Assembly (NCBI GenBank): GCA_016946835.1
Contig: JACVTC010000032.1
Location: 341,001 to 405,000, forward strand
Source: Neocallimastix lanati (nom. inval.)
Lineage: Eukaryota; Neocallimastigomycota; Neocallimastigomycetes; Neocallimastigales; Neocallimastigaceae
Length of the DNA: 64,000 nucleotides
Direction of reading: 5' to 3'
Below are positions 29,849 through 42,281 of this stretch, one piece after another. The notes beneath the pieces are model-generated. The model was not told the origin of the DNA. It worked only from the letters and a program-made list of their open reading frames with translations, and searched no databases. The stretch's first letter is position 1, and every line of letters starts with the position of its first letter. The position numbers and the translations under genes are program-made.

Positions 29849-30780
29849 GATTATTACAAAAGAATCAAGAAACAAAAAAAAAAAAAAGCATATCCAATAA
29901 AAATCTATAATTGAATAATAATAGAACAATTTATATAGAAACAAACGTTTTTCATTTGCATAATACATAAAGTAAAAAAGGAAATAATAATAAGAAAAAG
30001 AAAAAAAAAATATTTCAATTATTATTAAAAAAAATGTTTAATTAAATATATTTATAAAACTGTGAAAAAAAAAAAAAAAAAAAAAAAAAAAGCAATTATC
30101 TTTTCATATAAATATCTTTTTATATATATATATATAAAAAGATAAGAAATTAGTAATTATAGAGATATGAGAATGATAAAAAAAATAAAACAAAAAAAAT
30201 TTTTTTTAATGTATATACTTCAACCTATGAGATTATAAATATTTCTTCAAAAAGGAGAAGTAATATGTATTAAAAAAAATTTTTTTTTTTTTTTTTTTTT
30301 TTTTATAAATATACACAGTTAAATTATAAATGTAATAGAACACTAAAAGTGGAAAGTTAAAAACTTTTTAAAAAAAAAAAATATGAAAATTAATATCTAT
30401 TATAATATTTATAGCACTAATTTTTAATTTAAAACTCTTATATAAAATTTATTAAATATTTCATACATTTTTTTTTTCGAACTATATTTTATCAACATAA
30501 ATTATAAAATAAAAAATTAAGTACAAAAATACTATTAAAATTTTATTATTTAAATTATTTTTAATAATTCTATAATTATTAATTAAAAGGAAGTACAAAT
30601 TTTAAAAATATAAACAGAATTATATAGTAATATATATAAATAATAGATTAAATTATAATAAAAAATAAATAAGAGTAAAAATAAAAAATAAAAGATACGA
30701 ACAAAAATAATAAATATATATACAAAAAATTTATGAAAATTACAATTAGTGAACAGAAAACTTTTTAGAACATTAAAATA

Positions 30781-30813
<33 letters not shown>

Positions 30814-31346
30814 GAAAGAAAAAAGCTAAAAGAGAATTTTATTTATATTAATAATTATAGAAAATATTTATATTTTATAGAATTTATTTATTGTAAGTTT
30901 ATTATTTAAATATGTTTTACCATTCTTCTATTAATCTTAATTATTTAAAATTAAATAAAATAAAATGAATAAAATAAAAAATAAAAAATAAAAAAAATAA
31001 GAATAAAATAAAATAAATAAAAATAAAAATAAAAATAAAAATAAATATAATTTTAATAATTTAATGTATATATAAATATTATAAATTATTTATTTTAACT
31101 CAATGTTTCTTTTTTGTTTTGTATTTTTCCAATAATTTCTAAATTAATGATACATTAGTTTCAAAGTACTTTGTCTCCTTATTAATAATATTTTTCACCT
31201 TCATCAAGAGAGTCAAAAGAGTTTTCTTTTCTGATTTCATATATATATTCTTATTAATTTCATACCAATTGTTATATCAATTAAATGATACTAAATTTTA
31301 GAAAAAAAAAAATATTATTACTTTTTCTTAAAATATGTTATTTTTA

Positions 31347-31640
31347 GATATTTAATTCTTTTATTATTTTTTATGATTTATTTATTATTATCCTATATCA
31401 TATACTATTATGCCTTCCCTTCCAATACAGAGCTTTATATAAATAAAGAGGATTCTTTTTTCAAAATGAAAATTAAAAATGAATGATTGTTCAATGCATC
31501 CATCCTATTAGATAATGGATTTAATGTAATACAAAATCATAAATGTATCATGAATATGAAGGTTCTACTTGATATTTAATTCTTTTATTATTTTTTATGA
31601 TTTATTTATTATTATCCTATATCATATACTATTATGCCTT
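31347..31640. repeat. 69-bp direct repeat pair, about 224 bases apart
   Basis: The word starting GATATTTAATTCTTTTATTA and ending ..ACTATTATGCCTT lies at 31347-31416 and again at 31571-31640, apparently without mismatches, and both are followed by CCCTTCCAA a few bases later. The roughly 150 unique bases between copies have normal, non-array sequence (31420-31570). It may be a small element with terminal direct repeats (solo-LTR or TRIM-like) or a simple duplication. Confidence 0.75.
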
Positions 31641-31907
31641 ATATCCCTTCCAACATAATAATATCGTTAAACATTATTTTTACAATATTTATTCTAAATA
31701 ATATTTATCACTTTAATAAAATAAAATATTGAAATTATTTATTATTACTTTTTTATGCTATTGTGCTATTGTATTATTTATTTTTAATTAGTTATTATTA
31801 ATCATTCATTATTTATATAATGGAATGTTAACAATTAATAAAAATTTACCACTTCAATAAAATAAAATAATTGATTTGTTTATTAATTTTTTTTATGTTA
31901 TTAAATT

Positions 31908-32356
31908 ATTTATTTATTATTTATTTATTATTTATTATTTATAATTTATTTTTTATTATTTATTATTTATTTTTTTTATTTATATATTTACTTATTTATT
32001 TAATATTTATTTTACATATTTATTTATTATTTATAATTTATTATTTATAATTTATTATTTATTATTTATTATTTATTTATTATTTATTATTTATTATTTA
32101 TTATTTATTATTTATTATTTATTATTTATTATTTATTATTTATTATTTATTATTTATTATTTATTATTTATTATTTATTATTTATTATTTATTATTTATT
32201 ATTTATTATTTATTATTTATTATTTATTATTTATTATTTATTATTTATTATTTATTATTTATTATTTATTATTTATTATTTATTATTTATTATTTATTAT
32301 TTATTATTTATTATTATTTATTATTTATTATTTTATTATTTTATTATTTTATTATT
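31908..32356. repeat. (TTATTTA)n heptanucleotide minisatellite
   Basis: Long array of the 7-mer TTATTTA, most regular from about 32075 to 32310 (over 30 units), grading into TTATT at 32320-32360. Confidence 0.92.
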
Positions 32357-32825
32357 TTATTTTATCTTTTTATATATTATTTATTGTTATACTAGAATTA
32401 AAATAAATATATTATTTTTTTTGTACATATTTGCCTAAAAGTTTTTTTTTTTTTTTTTTTAAAACAGTATTAAAAGATAATTTATAAATATATATATATA
32501 TATTTTTTTCTATAAAATTTTATTTCGAAATAATTTATATATTAAAGTTAAAGAAACGAAACTTTAAAAGTTTATATATCAAACAAAGAATAGTACATCA
32601 AACAAAGAATAGTACAACTTTAAATTGATGGTATTTGTTTTTAGTTTTATACATTATTTCATTAATTTAATTAAATATAATAATTAATAATTAATATATT
32701 ATATCATTTAATACAACATTTTTAAAATTTTATTCTCTATGCCTTTCTATTAAAAAAATAATATTTAATATTAATTTTTGATGTGAATTAGCCATATTAA
32801 TACATTATTTTAGTTTTCTTCTAAA

Positions 32826-32876
<51 letters not shown>

Positions 32877-33041
32877 TCTAAAATAGATTTGTAATAATTA
32901 TTAATTAAAATATTTTAATAATTAAATACTAATTTATATAAATTAATTTAATATATAAAAAGGGAATTTAAAATTTGTTTTTGATAAAACAAAGATACAT
33001 TCAATATCTTATACCAAAAAAATATTATATTCAATTATAAA

Positions 33042-33073
<32 letters not shown>

Positions 33074-33215
33074 AAATAATAATAATAAAATAAAAAATAA
33101 AATAATAATAAAAATGTAAATAATAATAATAATGTAAATAAAAATAATAATAAAATAAAAAATAAAATAATAATAAAAATAATAATAATAATAAAATAAA
33201 AAATAAAATAATAAA

Positions 33216-33260
<45 letters not shown>

Positions 33261-33714
33261 CAAGTAATAATAAATAATTAATATTTATTAGAGTTTAGTA
33301 ACAATAATTATTGTAATAGTTATTATTAATAATTATGATTAAATTATACTAACTATCAATTTTTCTTGGATAAATGTTGGCTAAATTTATATTTTTTTTT
33401 TTAACTAATTAGGTATAATAATAAAACAAATTTTAATTATTAATAAAAATTAGTAATAATGATTAAATTGTATAACTATCAATTTTGCTTGATTAAAGTG
33501 TTGGCTAAATTTATATATATATATATATAATTTTTTTTGAATTCGTTAGGTAGGTTTAATAATGAAATAAATTTTAATTATAAAATATTATATTGTAAAT
33601 ATAATAAATAATTAATACATATATATTATATATTTATATATATAAAGTTAAATTTTGTTTTAATGACTTTTGATTTAAATCAATAATTCTTTTGTAACGT
33701 ATGGACTAAAATTA

Positions 33715-33757
<43 letters not shown>

Positions 33758-34014
33758 TGACATATATATATCATACATACCATAAAAGTAATTTTATAAT
33801 GATTCAATTTGTTGATAATTTGGTGAAATTTGTTATTTTTGACCATTATAAATATATATAGTATTTATTGAATAAATATTTAAATATATAATAATAATAC
33901 AACTTAATTTCAAATATAAAAAGTATAAATACTAAATTAAAATATTTAAAAATTATATACAATTGAAAAAAATTAACTTTTAAATTATATAATTATGTTA
34001 ATACTGGAGAATAA

Positions 34015-34085
<71 letters not shown>

Positions 34086-34630
34086 GTTGTTGTTGTTGTT
34101 GTTTTTATTATTATTTATTATTATTATTGTTGTTGTTGTTGCTATTATTATTAATATTTAAATATATAAATGAAATAATTTATAGTAAAATGTAATATAT
34201 TAATTGTTCAAAAGTATAAATCTCCCATTAATATGATTCTAATAAATAATAAATTATAATAAAAATAATAAATAATAAATAATAGATAGTAGATAAATAA
34301 TAAATAAAAATAATTAATAAATAACAATAAATAAATAATAAAATAATAAAATAATAAAAAAAAATATAAATATCAAATAAAAAAATTATATAATAAAATT
34401 ATAGTAAATATTTAATAGTTCGACTTCTAAATTTTTAATATTTAGTATTTACTAATTAAATACTATTAATAATAAATATTAACTAATAAATATTGTATAT
34501 TTAAAAAAAAAATTATTAAATTTTTTTCAATGTAATGAAATTATAAAATTATGATATATTCTATATAAGGATAATTTCGAAATTCAAAAATATATATTAT
34601 TTTAAAATAATCATTTTTTTATTTATTAAA

Positions 34631-35264
34631 TGTTAATTATTACACTCCTTTCTTGATAAGGTTCGGTTAAGAAATTAACTTTAAACACTTAAAGAGAGGT
34701 TTTAAGTATAGCTTTCTTTTAAGATCTTTTTATTTATTTATTATATGTTTATGAACTATTTAGCTCTTCGAGCAATTGAACATTTTTTTGTACTATTTAT
34801 ACTTTATCTTAATTATAAATTTTATATTATTATAACATATGATTTTTACTATGAAATATATAAATTATATTAAGGAGTAAACATCAGATGTTATAATAAT
34901 ATTCTCTAATAAAATTCCTATTCTTAATAAATGTTATAAAATTACTATTTTTCTATATGAACTATAATAAAATATTCCTAAACTCTAATTAATATATTTT
35001 TCCTATTTATCTATTTGTTTTACATTAATATCTTAAATTTTGTATTCATTAATTTCATGTAATACGTAATTATTATTTACATTTATATTTTATAATTATT
35101 TTATGATATTTTTACACATTTTCTTATTTTATTATCATTTCATATCATTCTCATATTAAATTTTTTACATAAATTTTTCATATATAATTTAATTTATTTA
35201 AATTACATTTTTATTCATTTACTTATTTTGTAATATGTAGAATATTAAACTTTAATTTCTAACA
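34631..35264 (-). repeat. 3' LTR of the copia element
   Basis: On the + strand it starts TGTTAATTATTACACTCC and ends TAATTTCTAACA, the TGTTA...TAACA palindromic ends of copia LTRs; length 634. The internal side (from 35265 upward) is CTCCTTCATAAG, i.e. a minus-strand purine-rich tract GAAGGAG exactly abutting the LTR. A GC-richer block at 34655-34725 probably lies in the promoter/R part. Confidence 0.82.
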
Positions 35265-35279
35265 CTCCTTCATAAGTTT

Positions 35280-36640
35280 AATTTTCTTAAGTTGATGTCC
35301 ATTTAAATATTTTGTCAAACTATCCGTTAAATTATTCTCAGAATGTATTCTAATTTAATTTTCGATTTGTTTCACTAATTCTCTAACTTTGAGATATTTT
35401 AAACTTATATATCTTAATTTAGGATTTATTGTTTCGTTTTCACTGTTGTAAATTACTGCTCTATTGTGTATTTTTATTTTAATTGTCCTTGCATTTATAT
35501 TTAATTCTTCTAGGAAATTTCTCAACCATATACATTTTAATGTGTATTCATTGAGGCTGCAATATTCATTTTTGACGGTTGATATTGATATACGGTGTTG
35601 AAGTTTCGAGTATTATGAAATCGGTGTACTGCCCATATTGATTATAAATCCAGTTGTTGATCTTTTTGTCTCTTTATCACCACCTAAATCTGCATCTACA
35701 TAAACATTTACATTTATATTGTTAGTAAACATTAATCCATCATTTTTTGTACCTTATAAGTACCTAAAAATTTTTAAAACCATTTAGCCAATCTTTTTGT
35801 AGGATTCTTATTTTTTCTGGAAGCTTTACTGGTAGTAAATAAAATGTCTGGCCAAGTTCCCATCGCTAGATATAGTAGACTTCCTACGGCTTGCAAATAC
35901 CTCATGGATTAAAAATTTTTTTTTCATCCTTAATTCTTCATTTTGTATATAAGATAATCTTGATACTTCATTAAATTTTTCTATTTCAAATTTTCCCTGA
36001 ATTTCATTTAAATATTGTAATTGGTGAATTATATATTCACTTTTTGTTGTAATGAATTTTTATTCCTATTATGAAATCTACTGGTACAATATCACTTAAG
36101 TCAAATATTTTTTTTTTTAATTTCTGATTTAACAAGATTAATTTTTGCTTTTCTTTCCTGATATAATTATATCATCAACGTATAATGATAATATACATGA
36201 AATATTATCTTTATGATCCTTTTTATAGTAAACATATGATTCATTTTTTTTTTTTTTTTTTTTTGATCTGATAAAATTTAATTTTAATATTACGTTATTT
36301 ATTTTATTATTCCACATTCTAAAGGATTGTTTTAAGCCATATATTGCTTTGTTTAATTTCCAAAAATAAACAGAATTTTTAATACCATCAAGAATTTCCA
36401 TATACACAAATCTTCATCTTCTTCAACACTAAAATATTCTGTTTTAATATTTGATTGATATATCTTAAAATTATAATAGACAGAAAAAAATGTGATTATA
36501 TTAAGGGAATCTTGTCTTTACATTGGCGAAAAAGTTTCTTCATAATCTACTTCATATATTTGAGAAAACCCCACGTGCTACTAGTCTTACTTGATACTTA
36601 ATTATACTTCCTTTATCATCTCTTTTATAACTGAAAACCG
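35280..36640 (-). pseudogene. Copia reverse transcriptase and RNase H remnant
   Basis: Reading the minus strand: KYQVRLVARGVF (36560-36600), the canonical copia start of RT; then NSVYFWKLNKAIYGLKQSFR followed by MWNNKI (36290-36390) and LYVDDIIISG (36150-36185), the YVDD catalytic box. Next come YLQAVGSLLYLAMGTWPDIL (35850-35905), DADLGGDKETKRSTTGFIIN (35640-35700, RNase H start) and NNLTDSLTKYLNGHQLKKIK (35280-35340, usual C-terminus). Stops and frame changes separate these blocks, so no full ORF survives. Confidence 0.85.
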
Positions 36641-37069
36641 ATTTACTCGAAATTTTTTTTTTTTTATTAGGAATTTTTTTTTTATATAAATAACCCACAT
36701 TCTTTCCAAAAAATATTTTAATAATTTTTATTTATATTATTTATTATTTTTATTTCTTTATTTCAATTTCTGTATTCTTATTGATAGCCTTTTAAAGAAA
36801 TTTATAGATTCTCATCGATTAGACAGAAATTAGAAAATTTTAGTTTTAAAAATATTTTATATTATTTCCATAAGATTCGTTTTATATTAAAATTGTTCGA
36901 TTTTAATAGATTTTTCGAATTTTACTTTTTTTTTTTTTAATTTTACAAAAACTGTTTCTACGCTAAAAGTATAAATAAGAGTGAAAATTTAATTAAAAAA
37001 TTAATTTTCGTGTTTTTACTTTAAATTAGCAAACAAAAATAAATTAGAATAAAATAATAAATAAAATAT

Positions 37070-37320
37070 AATATAATATTCTCTTTCTTTTTAATAATTA
37101 GAAAAAAAAATTAAATATTTCAAGAAGGAAAAGTAAGAGGTGCAAAATTGCCTGGAATATTTTCATAAAAAAAAAAATACAACTGAGAGAGAAAGAATAA
37201 TCTTATTATTACATATATCATAAACATGATAAGAAGAAAGATTTGAATCATAACCTAGGATAATACCAGGAAGAGCGGAATTTAAAGGTTTTTTTTTTTT
37301 TTTTTTTAACCAAAAAACAC

Positions 37321-37390
<70 letters not shown>

Positions 37391-37570
37391 CGATTTTTTT
37401 TTCCATATAATAATTCATAAGGAAAATAATTATTAATTCTACTATGAGGGAAACGATTATGAAGTAGGTTGATAGTGTCTATGGCATCTTCCCAGAAGAC
37501 AGACATGATTTAATTTTACCTCTTCTAAGATAGCTCATGCATTAGGGATTAATGTACCGTGTGGCCTTTT
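37070..37570 (-). pseudogene. Copia integrase remnant interrupted by a homopolymer
   Basis: MSVFWEDAIDTINLLHNRFP then HSRINNYFPYELLYGKK (37400-37506) is the end of the copia integrase core; upstream GTLIPNA.AILEEVKLN (37510-37555) continues it in another frame. Downstream LNSALPGIILGYDSNLSSYH (37200-37285) is the copia linker that usually follows YELLYGKKP. A run of about 58 A's (37329-37387) and a poly(T) at 37290-37307 lie exactly between these two parts, so a homopolymer has been inserted or expanded inside the pol frame. Confidence 0.8.
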
Positions 37571-38832
37571 TATTATATCTAAAATTATTATTCTAATTAA
37601 CATAAATTTATTATTAATTAGAGTTTTTATTTCTATTTTATATCATATCTCCCTCCTTTAGTTACAACGATATCGTAGTTGTAAAGAAGAATTTATTATA
37701 TTTTTATTATGAAAATTTGAATTCTTCTTTTAAAAAATAAGAACTAAACATAAAAAAAATTTTTTTTTAATAACAATAATTTTTTTTATTTGATGTAAAT
37801 TTTTCTTTAATAAAAATTTTAATTGATATCTTGAGAAAAATTCATATACAAAGAAGGAAATATTTACATAAGCCTTATATAATGAATGATATTCTGAAAA
37901 ATTATTCTTTACAATTTTATTTAATTTATTTGATCCTTTATTGATTAAAAATTTGGATAACTGAATAATTCTTTTAATTTCTTGACTATTATTATTATTA
38001 TAATTTAAATTTTTAATTAGAATCACCGATTTGGAATGATTGTCACATGAATTAAGTTCTTCTTACTTTAATGATGTACTTCAATTTATTAATTTTTTTA
38101 TATTGATTATATTGATTATTTTTATAACTATTATTTATTTTACGTTTTCTAATATTTCTGAGTTTCTTATTAATGTTTAACCTTTTCAAAGTAGTATTGG
38201 TCCTAATCTTCTTATAGGGTCTATTAATTTCGTCTTTATCAATTTTTCCTTTAGTAGAATTATTTTCTTTTAATTAATTTATTTCTAAGTTGTTTCCATT
38301 CTTTTTATTATCTTCATTAATTTCTTTGCCACATATTTTTGAGAAAGTCAGTTTATTTTCCTCATTAAACGATCTAGTAGAATCAAATTCCGTTCCTTTA
38401 TAAAGATTTTTGGACTTGATAGTCAGTTAGTAAAGGATGCTACAAATTCTTTTATGCATGCTAACGTCCTCCAAAAAGATATTCTTGAATTTTCCCAATC
38501 TATCAGTTTAGTAATTTCTCTTAATAAGTCTAAGGAATTAAGGTAGTCCTTGATAATGAACTGCTCCACATATTCAGTAGGCAGACAATCATACATTTTT
38601 CTATACATATAGGTAAAATCGGCGATATTCTTATTATCTTCTATTCTTACTCTTTTTAAGAGATCAACAATAACTTCTGGAGATTCAAAATATCGACTTA
38701 TAGCTTCTCGTTCATCCATTATAGTATTATTGCTTTGAATTAATTTATATTGTGAATTATTATTATTGTAACAAATCTTAATGTTAATTAGAATTGTTTT
38801 TTAAATTTTCTACACGAAAGGTTCTTGAAGCA

Positions 38833-38880
38833 AAAGTAATTAAAAATATGTTTTTAATAAAACATATTTTTAATTACTTT
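38833..38880. repeat. 22-bp perfect inverted repeat with 4-nt loop
   Basis: AAAGTAATTAAAAATATGTT.. (38833-38854) is followed by TAAT (38855-38858) and its exact complement (38859-38880). It lies upstream (on the minus strand) of the gag-like frame at 38423-38719. Confidence 0.9.
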
Positions 38881-39075
38881 AAAACAAGTTTTTTTTTTTT
38901 AATAAAAATATAATTTATTATTTTATTAATTAATTATTGTAATATTTTAAATAACTTTAAAATTAATTAATAAAAGCACAAGAAAAAAACATTTTATTAT
39001 GAAATTTTACTTCTATTTATAGTTTTTAAGGAAAAATAATTATTTTAAGTTATCAGTTGTTATTAGTAATTATTA

Positions 39076-39216
39076 TAAATAAAAGAAAATAAAAGAAAAT
39101 TAAAGAAAATTAAAGAAATTAAAGAAAATTAAAGAAATTAAAGAAAATTAAAGAAATTAAAGAAAATTAAAGAAATTAAAGAAAATTAAAGAAAATTAAA
39201 GAAAATTAAAGAAAAC
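39076..39216. repeat. AAAGAAATTA / AAAGAAAATTA satellite
   Basis: About twelve units of 10-12 bases built from AAAGAAA(A)TTA. Flanked by non-repetitive sequence of the gag-like region. Confidence 0.9.
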
Positions 39217-40424
39217 AAATTTTCTTTCTAGAAAATGAATCTTTGATAAAAATGATAAATACTATTGATAAAATAGATTTTTCTAGTTTTATCGGTTCAA
39301 TTTTTTTAACCGATAAACACTAGTAATTTCTTTAATATTCTAGTTAAAATAAATAAAAATTATTAAAATTTGGAAAGAGTATAAGTCGAACCCTAAGGGT
39401 TCCTAATTTGCCAGTTGTGAGTTTCGTTACAATTATTAAATTTCTACTTAATCAAGTAGAAAGTAAGGAAAAAAGATCTACTAAAGCTAGTAGATAACTT
39501 ATGAAAATTAATTATATTAAAATTATATAATATAAATTTGGTAAATTTTATAATATCTTACATCCCATAAAAGAAACCGATATCTCCACCAATTGATAAA
39601 GTATGCCAGTTTCGGTTCTTTTAAGGTTTGTTCTTTTAAATGGGGAAAATAATTTATGTGTTTTATGAAAAATTGCTTTATTTAAATTTTATTTATTTAG
39701 AAGAATTACAACTACACATCATTGTTTAAAATGAAAACTAACATTTATTAAAAATTGATTCTATATTATTTATGATATTTTTATGACCATTAGAATATAT
39801 ATTAGCATTTCTAGATGTATCTTCATTTATCAATAGATGAATTGCTAAGGTTACTAGATTGATTAACCGAACTATTTTTTGATCTCCTTTCAAAATGAAT
39901 TTTATGAATCTTTGATTGGTTCTAATTAGCAGTTCAGAAAATTTATCAAAAGTTCCTTGAAAATTAATGGCATTTGATATTAAAGCTAGATCATCCGATA
40001 TACTGTTATATAAATAATCGATCTTTTCTTATTAACTTAATGAAGCTTTTAACATACTAAGTTCCTTGAATCTTGATTCCATATTTACAATGAAAATAGA
40101 TTAAAAATGTCCTTTTCTAGTTTATTATTTTTTTCTCTTTCTAAGGTGTTTTTTATTTCTTCTATTAAATCATTGTCATTACTTATGTTCATACTCGATA
40201 TTATGATATAAATTTCATAATCTGTTAATGCAATGAAGTCGAAATTTTCGGCTAGTTCCTTAGGAATGCTATTAATTAAATTTTACTCTACAAGGACATC
40301 TTCTTGTAAAATATCTTCGGTGACTCGGTAGTACCATCAACCAGTGTTAATTTTTTCTTTTGCTTTTTGCTTAGCTTAGCTTCGGAAATTTTTTTTACTC
40401 TTTTCCTCTAATATATAACTTTAC

Positions 40425-40429
<5 letters not shown>

Positions 40430-40480
<51 letters not shown>
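40430..40480. repeat. Poly(T) tract of about 49
   Basis: Continuous T run at 40429-40478 near the 5' end (minus strand) of the copia element. Like the A tract at 37329-37387, it interrupts the element. Confidence 0.93.
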
Positions 40481-40481
<1 letters not shown>

Positions 40482-40764
40482 TAGAAAATAAAATTCCTGT
40501 TTCCACAGTTTGAAGTTGGAATTTTCCAAAATATCCTGGGTAGCGTTTCTTTCCTAATTCATTTTTGCTTTTAGTTAATTTGACTTAATTTTTATTCTAG
40601 TTATAAAATATTACTTCACTTCAATTTATTTTAATTAATATAGTAAAATTTATTTTTTTTTATTTCTTTATATTACTATCGAATAATTAAGAGCACTTGA
40701 AACTCTTAATCTAGTGTAAAATAATCACTTTATTTATTTATTTATTTTTTTTTTTTTTTTATTA

Positions 40765-41030
40765 AATATTAATTATTACACTCTTTTCTCATATTCATCT
40801 TTACATAAAATTTTCACATATAATCTAATTTATTTAAATTACATTTTTATTCATTTATTTATTTTCTAATATTAAATTTTCGTTTATTATTTAATTATTT
40901 TCTAATATTAAATATTCGTTTATTCGTTTATTATTTAATTATTTTTGTCTTATAAAATACTATAAAAATAAGTTATTATTAATTAACTATATTTTATTAA
41001 AAAATGTAGAATATCAAACTTAATTTCTAA
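40765..41030 (-). repeat. 5' LTR of the copia element (diverged or rearranged)
   Basis: Starts ATTAATTATTACACTCTTTT and ends ..GTAGAATATCAAACTTAATTTCT; a central part (40800-40860) aligns with 35155-35225. The TGTTA/TAACA ends are lost, and the copy is about 265 bases instead of 634, with a different filling of ATTATTT-rich sequence. Boundaries are approximate. Confidence 0.6.
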
Positions 41031-42281
41031 AAATCAAATATACATATTTACTATTTATAACCTAATTTATATAGAATTTATGAGATTTTTTTTTTTTTTT
41101 TCAAAAAATTTTTGTTTATTATTTATAATATCATTTTTATATATATATTTTTTTTTAATTTATAGGATTAAAAAACGAATAAATTTTCATCTAAATAAAT
41201 GGTTTATATAGATTAACTAATTAATTAATTATTAATTATAGAAATTTTTATAAAATAAAATTCATAAAATTTGAATTTATATTATTCATAAATTATAATC
41301 AATGCTTAGTAATTTAATAAAATAATCATTTATTATAATAAATTACTATTAATTATTAATATCTAAACCTATAATAGAAAAACTACTTATAATAATTAAA
41401 GCATTATCTATCTTTTTTTTTTTCTCTATACAATTGTTTGATATGTATTATATTATAATAATACTATATAAATAAAAGAATTAAAAGAATTAATTTTATA
41501 TTTAATATTATTATTATAATTAATTGTAATTATAAAAATGATGATTTTTTAATAAAAAAAATAGTTTTGTAAATTATTTAGTATAAAATAATAAAATTCA
41601 AATTAAATTACCTATCAGAACTAAAAAATTTTAACTTATAATTTATAATACTAAATAGATAGACATACAAGTAATTTCGAAAATATTTAAGAAATGTAAG
41701 ACATTGTATTTTATTTCATGTAATAAAAATAAATTTTTAAAATTTTTAAAATTATTGACACAAGATCAAATAAATAAAATTGATACGTTAATATTGTAAT
41801 TATATATTCATTGTTTATTTTACTTAATTGTATATTTTATTTTATTATTATTATATTTTACTATTATTATATTTTATTATTATTATAATTTATTATTAAA
41901 TATTATTATTATTTAACTATTATTCTATTTTATTTTTTAATTAATTTATAAAATATAAAATTATTTTTTCTTAAATTCCCTATACAATTAAACGATAAAA
42001 CATAAAAAAAAAACTTTCTTACATTGATATATTTTATTTTTATGCTTTTTCTTTTTTTTATATTTTAATTTAAAATAAAGATAATATAAATACTAATAAA
42101 AAAGATTAAAAAAGATTATACATATATAATATTTCGTTAGTAACCTTTTTTCATTTCTTTATTATATTTATCTTATTATACTTAATTTTTTTTTTTTTTT
42201 TTTTAATTGTTTTTTAAATTTTTTTTAAAAATTAATATATAATACAATAATATAATAGTATTATAAGATATTATAATATAA
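41031..42281. other. AT-rich intergenic DNA
   Basis: Between the copia element and the next gene. Only TA-rich text, with a poly(T) at 42189-42204 shortly before the ATG of the next gene. No gene seen. Confidence 0.65.

Larger units (their letters stand above)
29849..34630. other. AT-rich, repeat-rich intergenic DNA
   Basis: 3' flank of the RGS gene up to the LTR element. Contains poly(A) at 30065-30091, poly(T) at 30280-30304, mixed AAT/TTA arrays at 32825-32872, 33040-33260 and 34018-34140, and poly(A) at 33721-33751. Open frames are Ile/Phe/Tyr homopolymers from these arrays. No gene seen. Confidence 0.65.
38030..40430 (-). pseudogene. Gag-like region of the copia element
   Basis: Three open blocks on the minus strand. 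40090-40290 reads ..ELAENFDFIALTDYEIYIII.. and 39780-40080 begins MESRFKELSMLKASLS, then ..FQGTFDKFSELLIRTNQRFI... 38423-38719 reads ..SPEVIVDLLKRVRIEDNKNI, ADFTYMYRKMYDCLP... The last resembles retrotransposon capsid helices (the ..ADFTYMYRKMYDCLP.. type of text). 38030-38420 is Lys/Asn-rich with one stop and may continue toward protease. Assignment rests mainly on position upstream of pol; the 39300-39780 interval is AT-rich with a few GC-richer words and no clear frame. Confidence 0.5.
34631..41030 (-). mobile_element. Degenerate Ty1/copia LTR retrotransposon
   Basis: Read on the minus strand the element runs LTR (about 41030-40765), gag-like region (about 40430-38420), gag/protease-like remnant (38420-37640), integrase (37560-37070), reverse transcriptase (36640-35780), RNase H (35720-35280), purine tract, LTR (35264-34631). 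Integrase before RT defines the copia (Pseudoviridae-type) order. Stops and frameshifts occur throughout, and the two LTRs differ strongly, so this is an old copy. No clear target-site duplication was found. Confidence 0.85.

Noticed and set aside
34018-34140. Tyr/Cys/Leu-rich small protein
   Set aside because: Translation of TTA and GTT triplet arrays in a neutral region.
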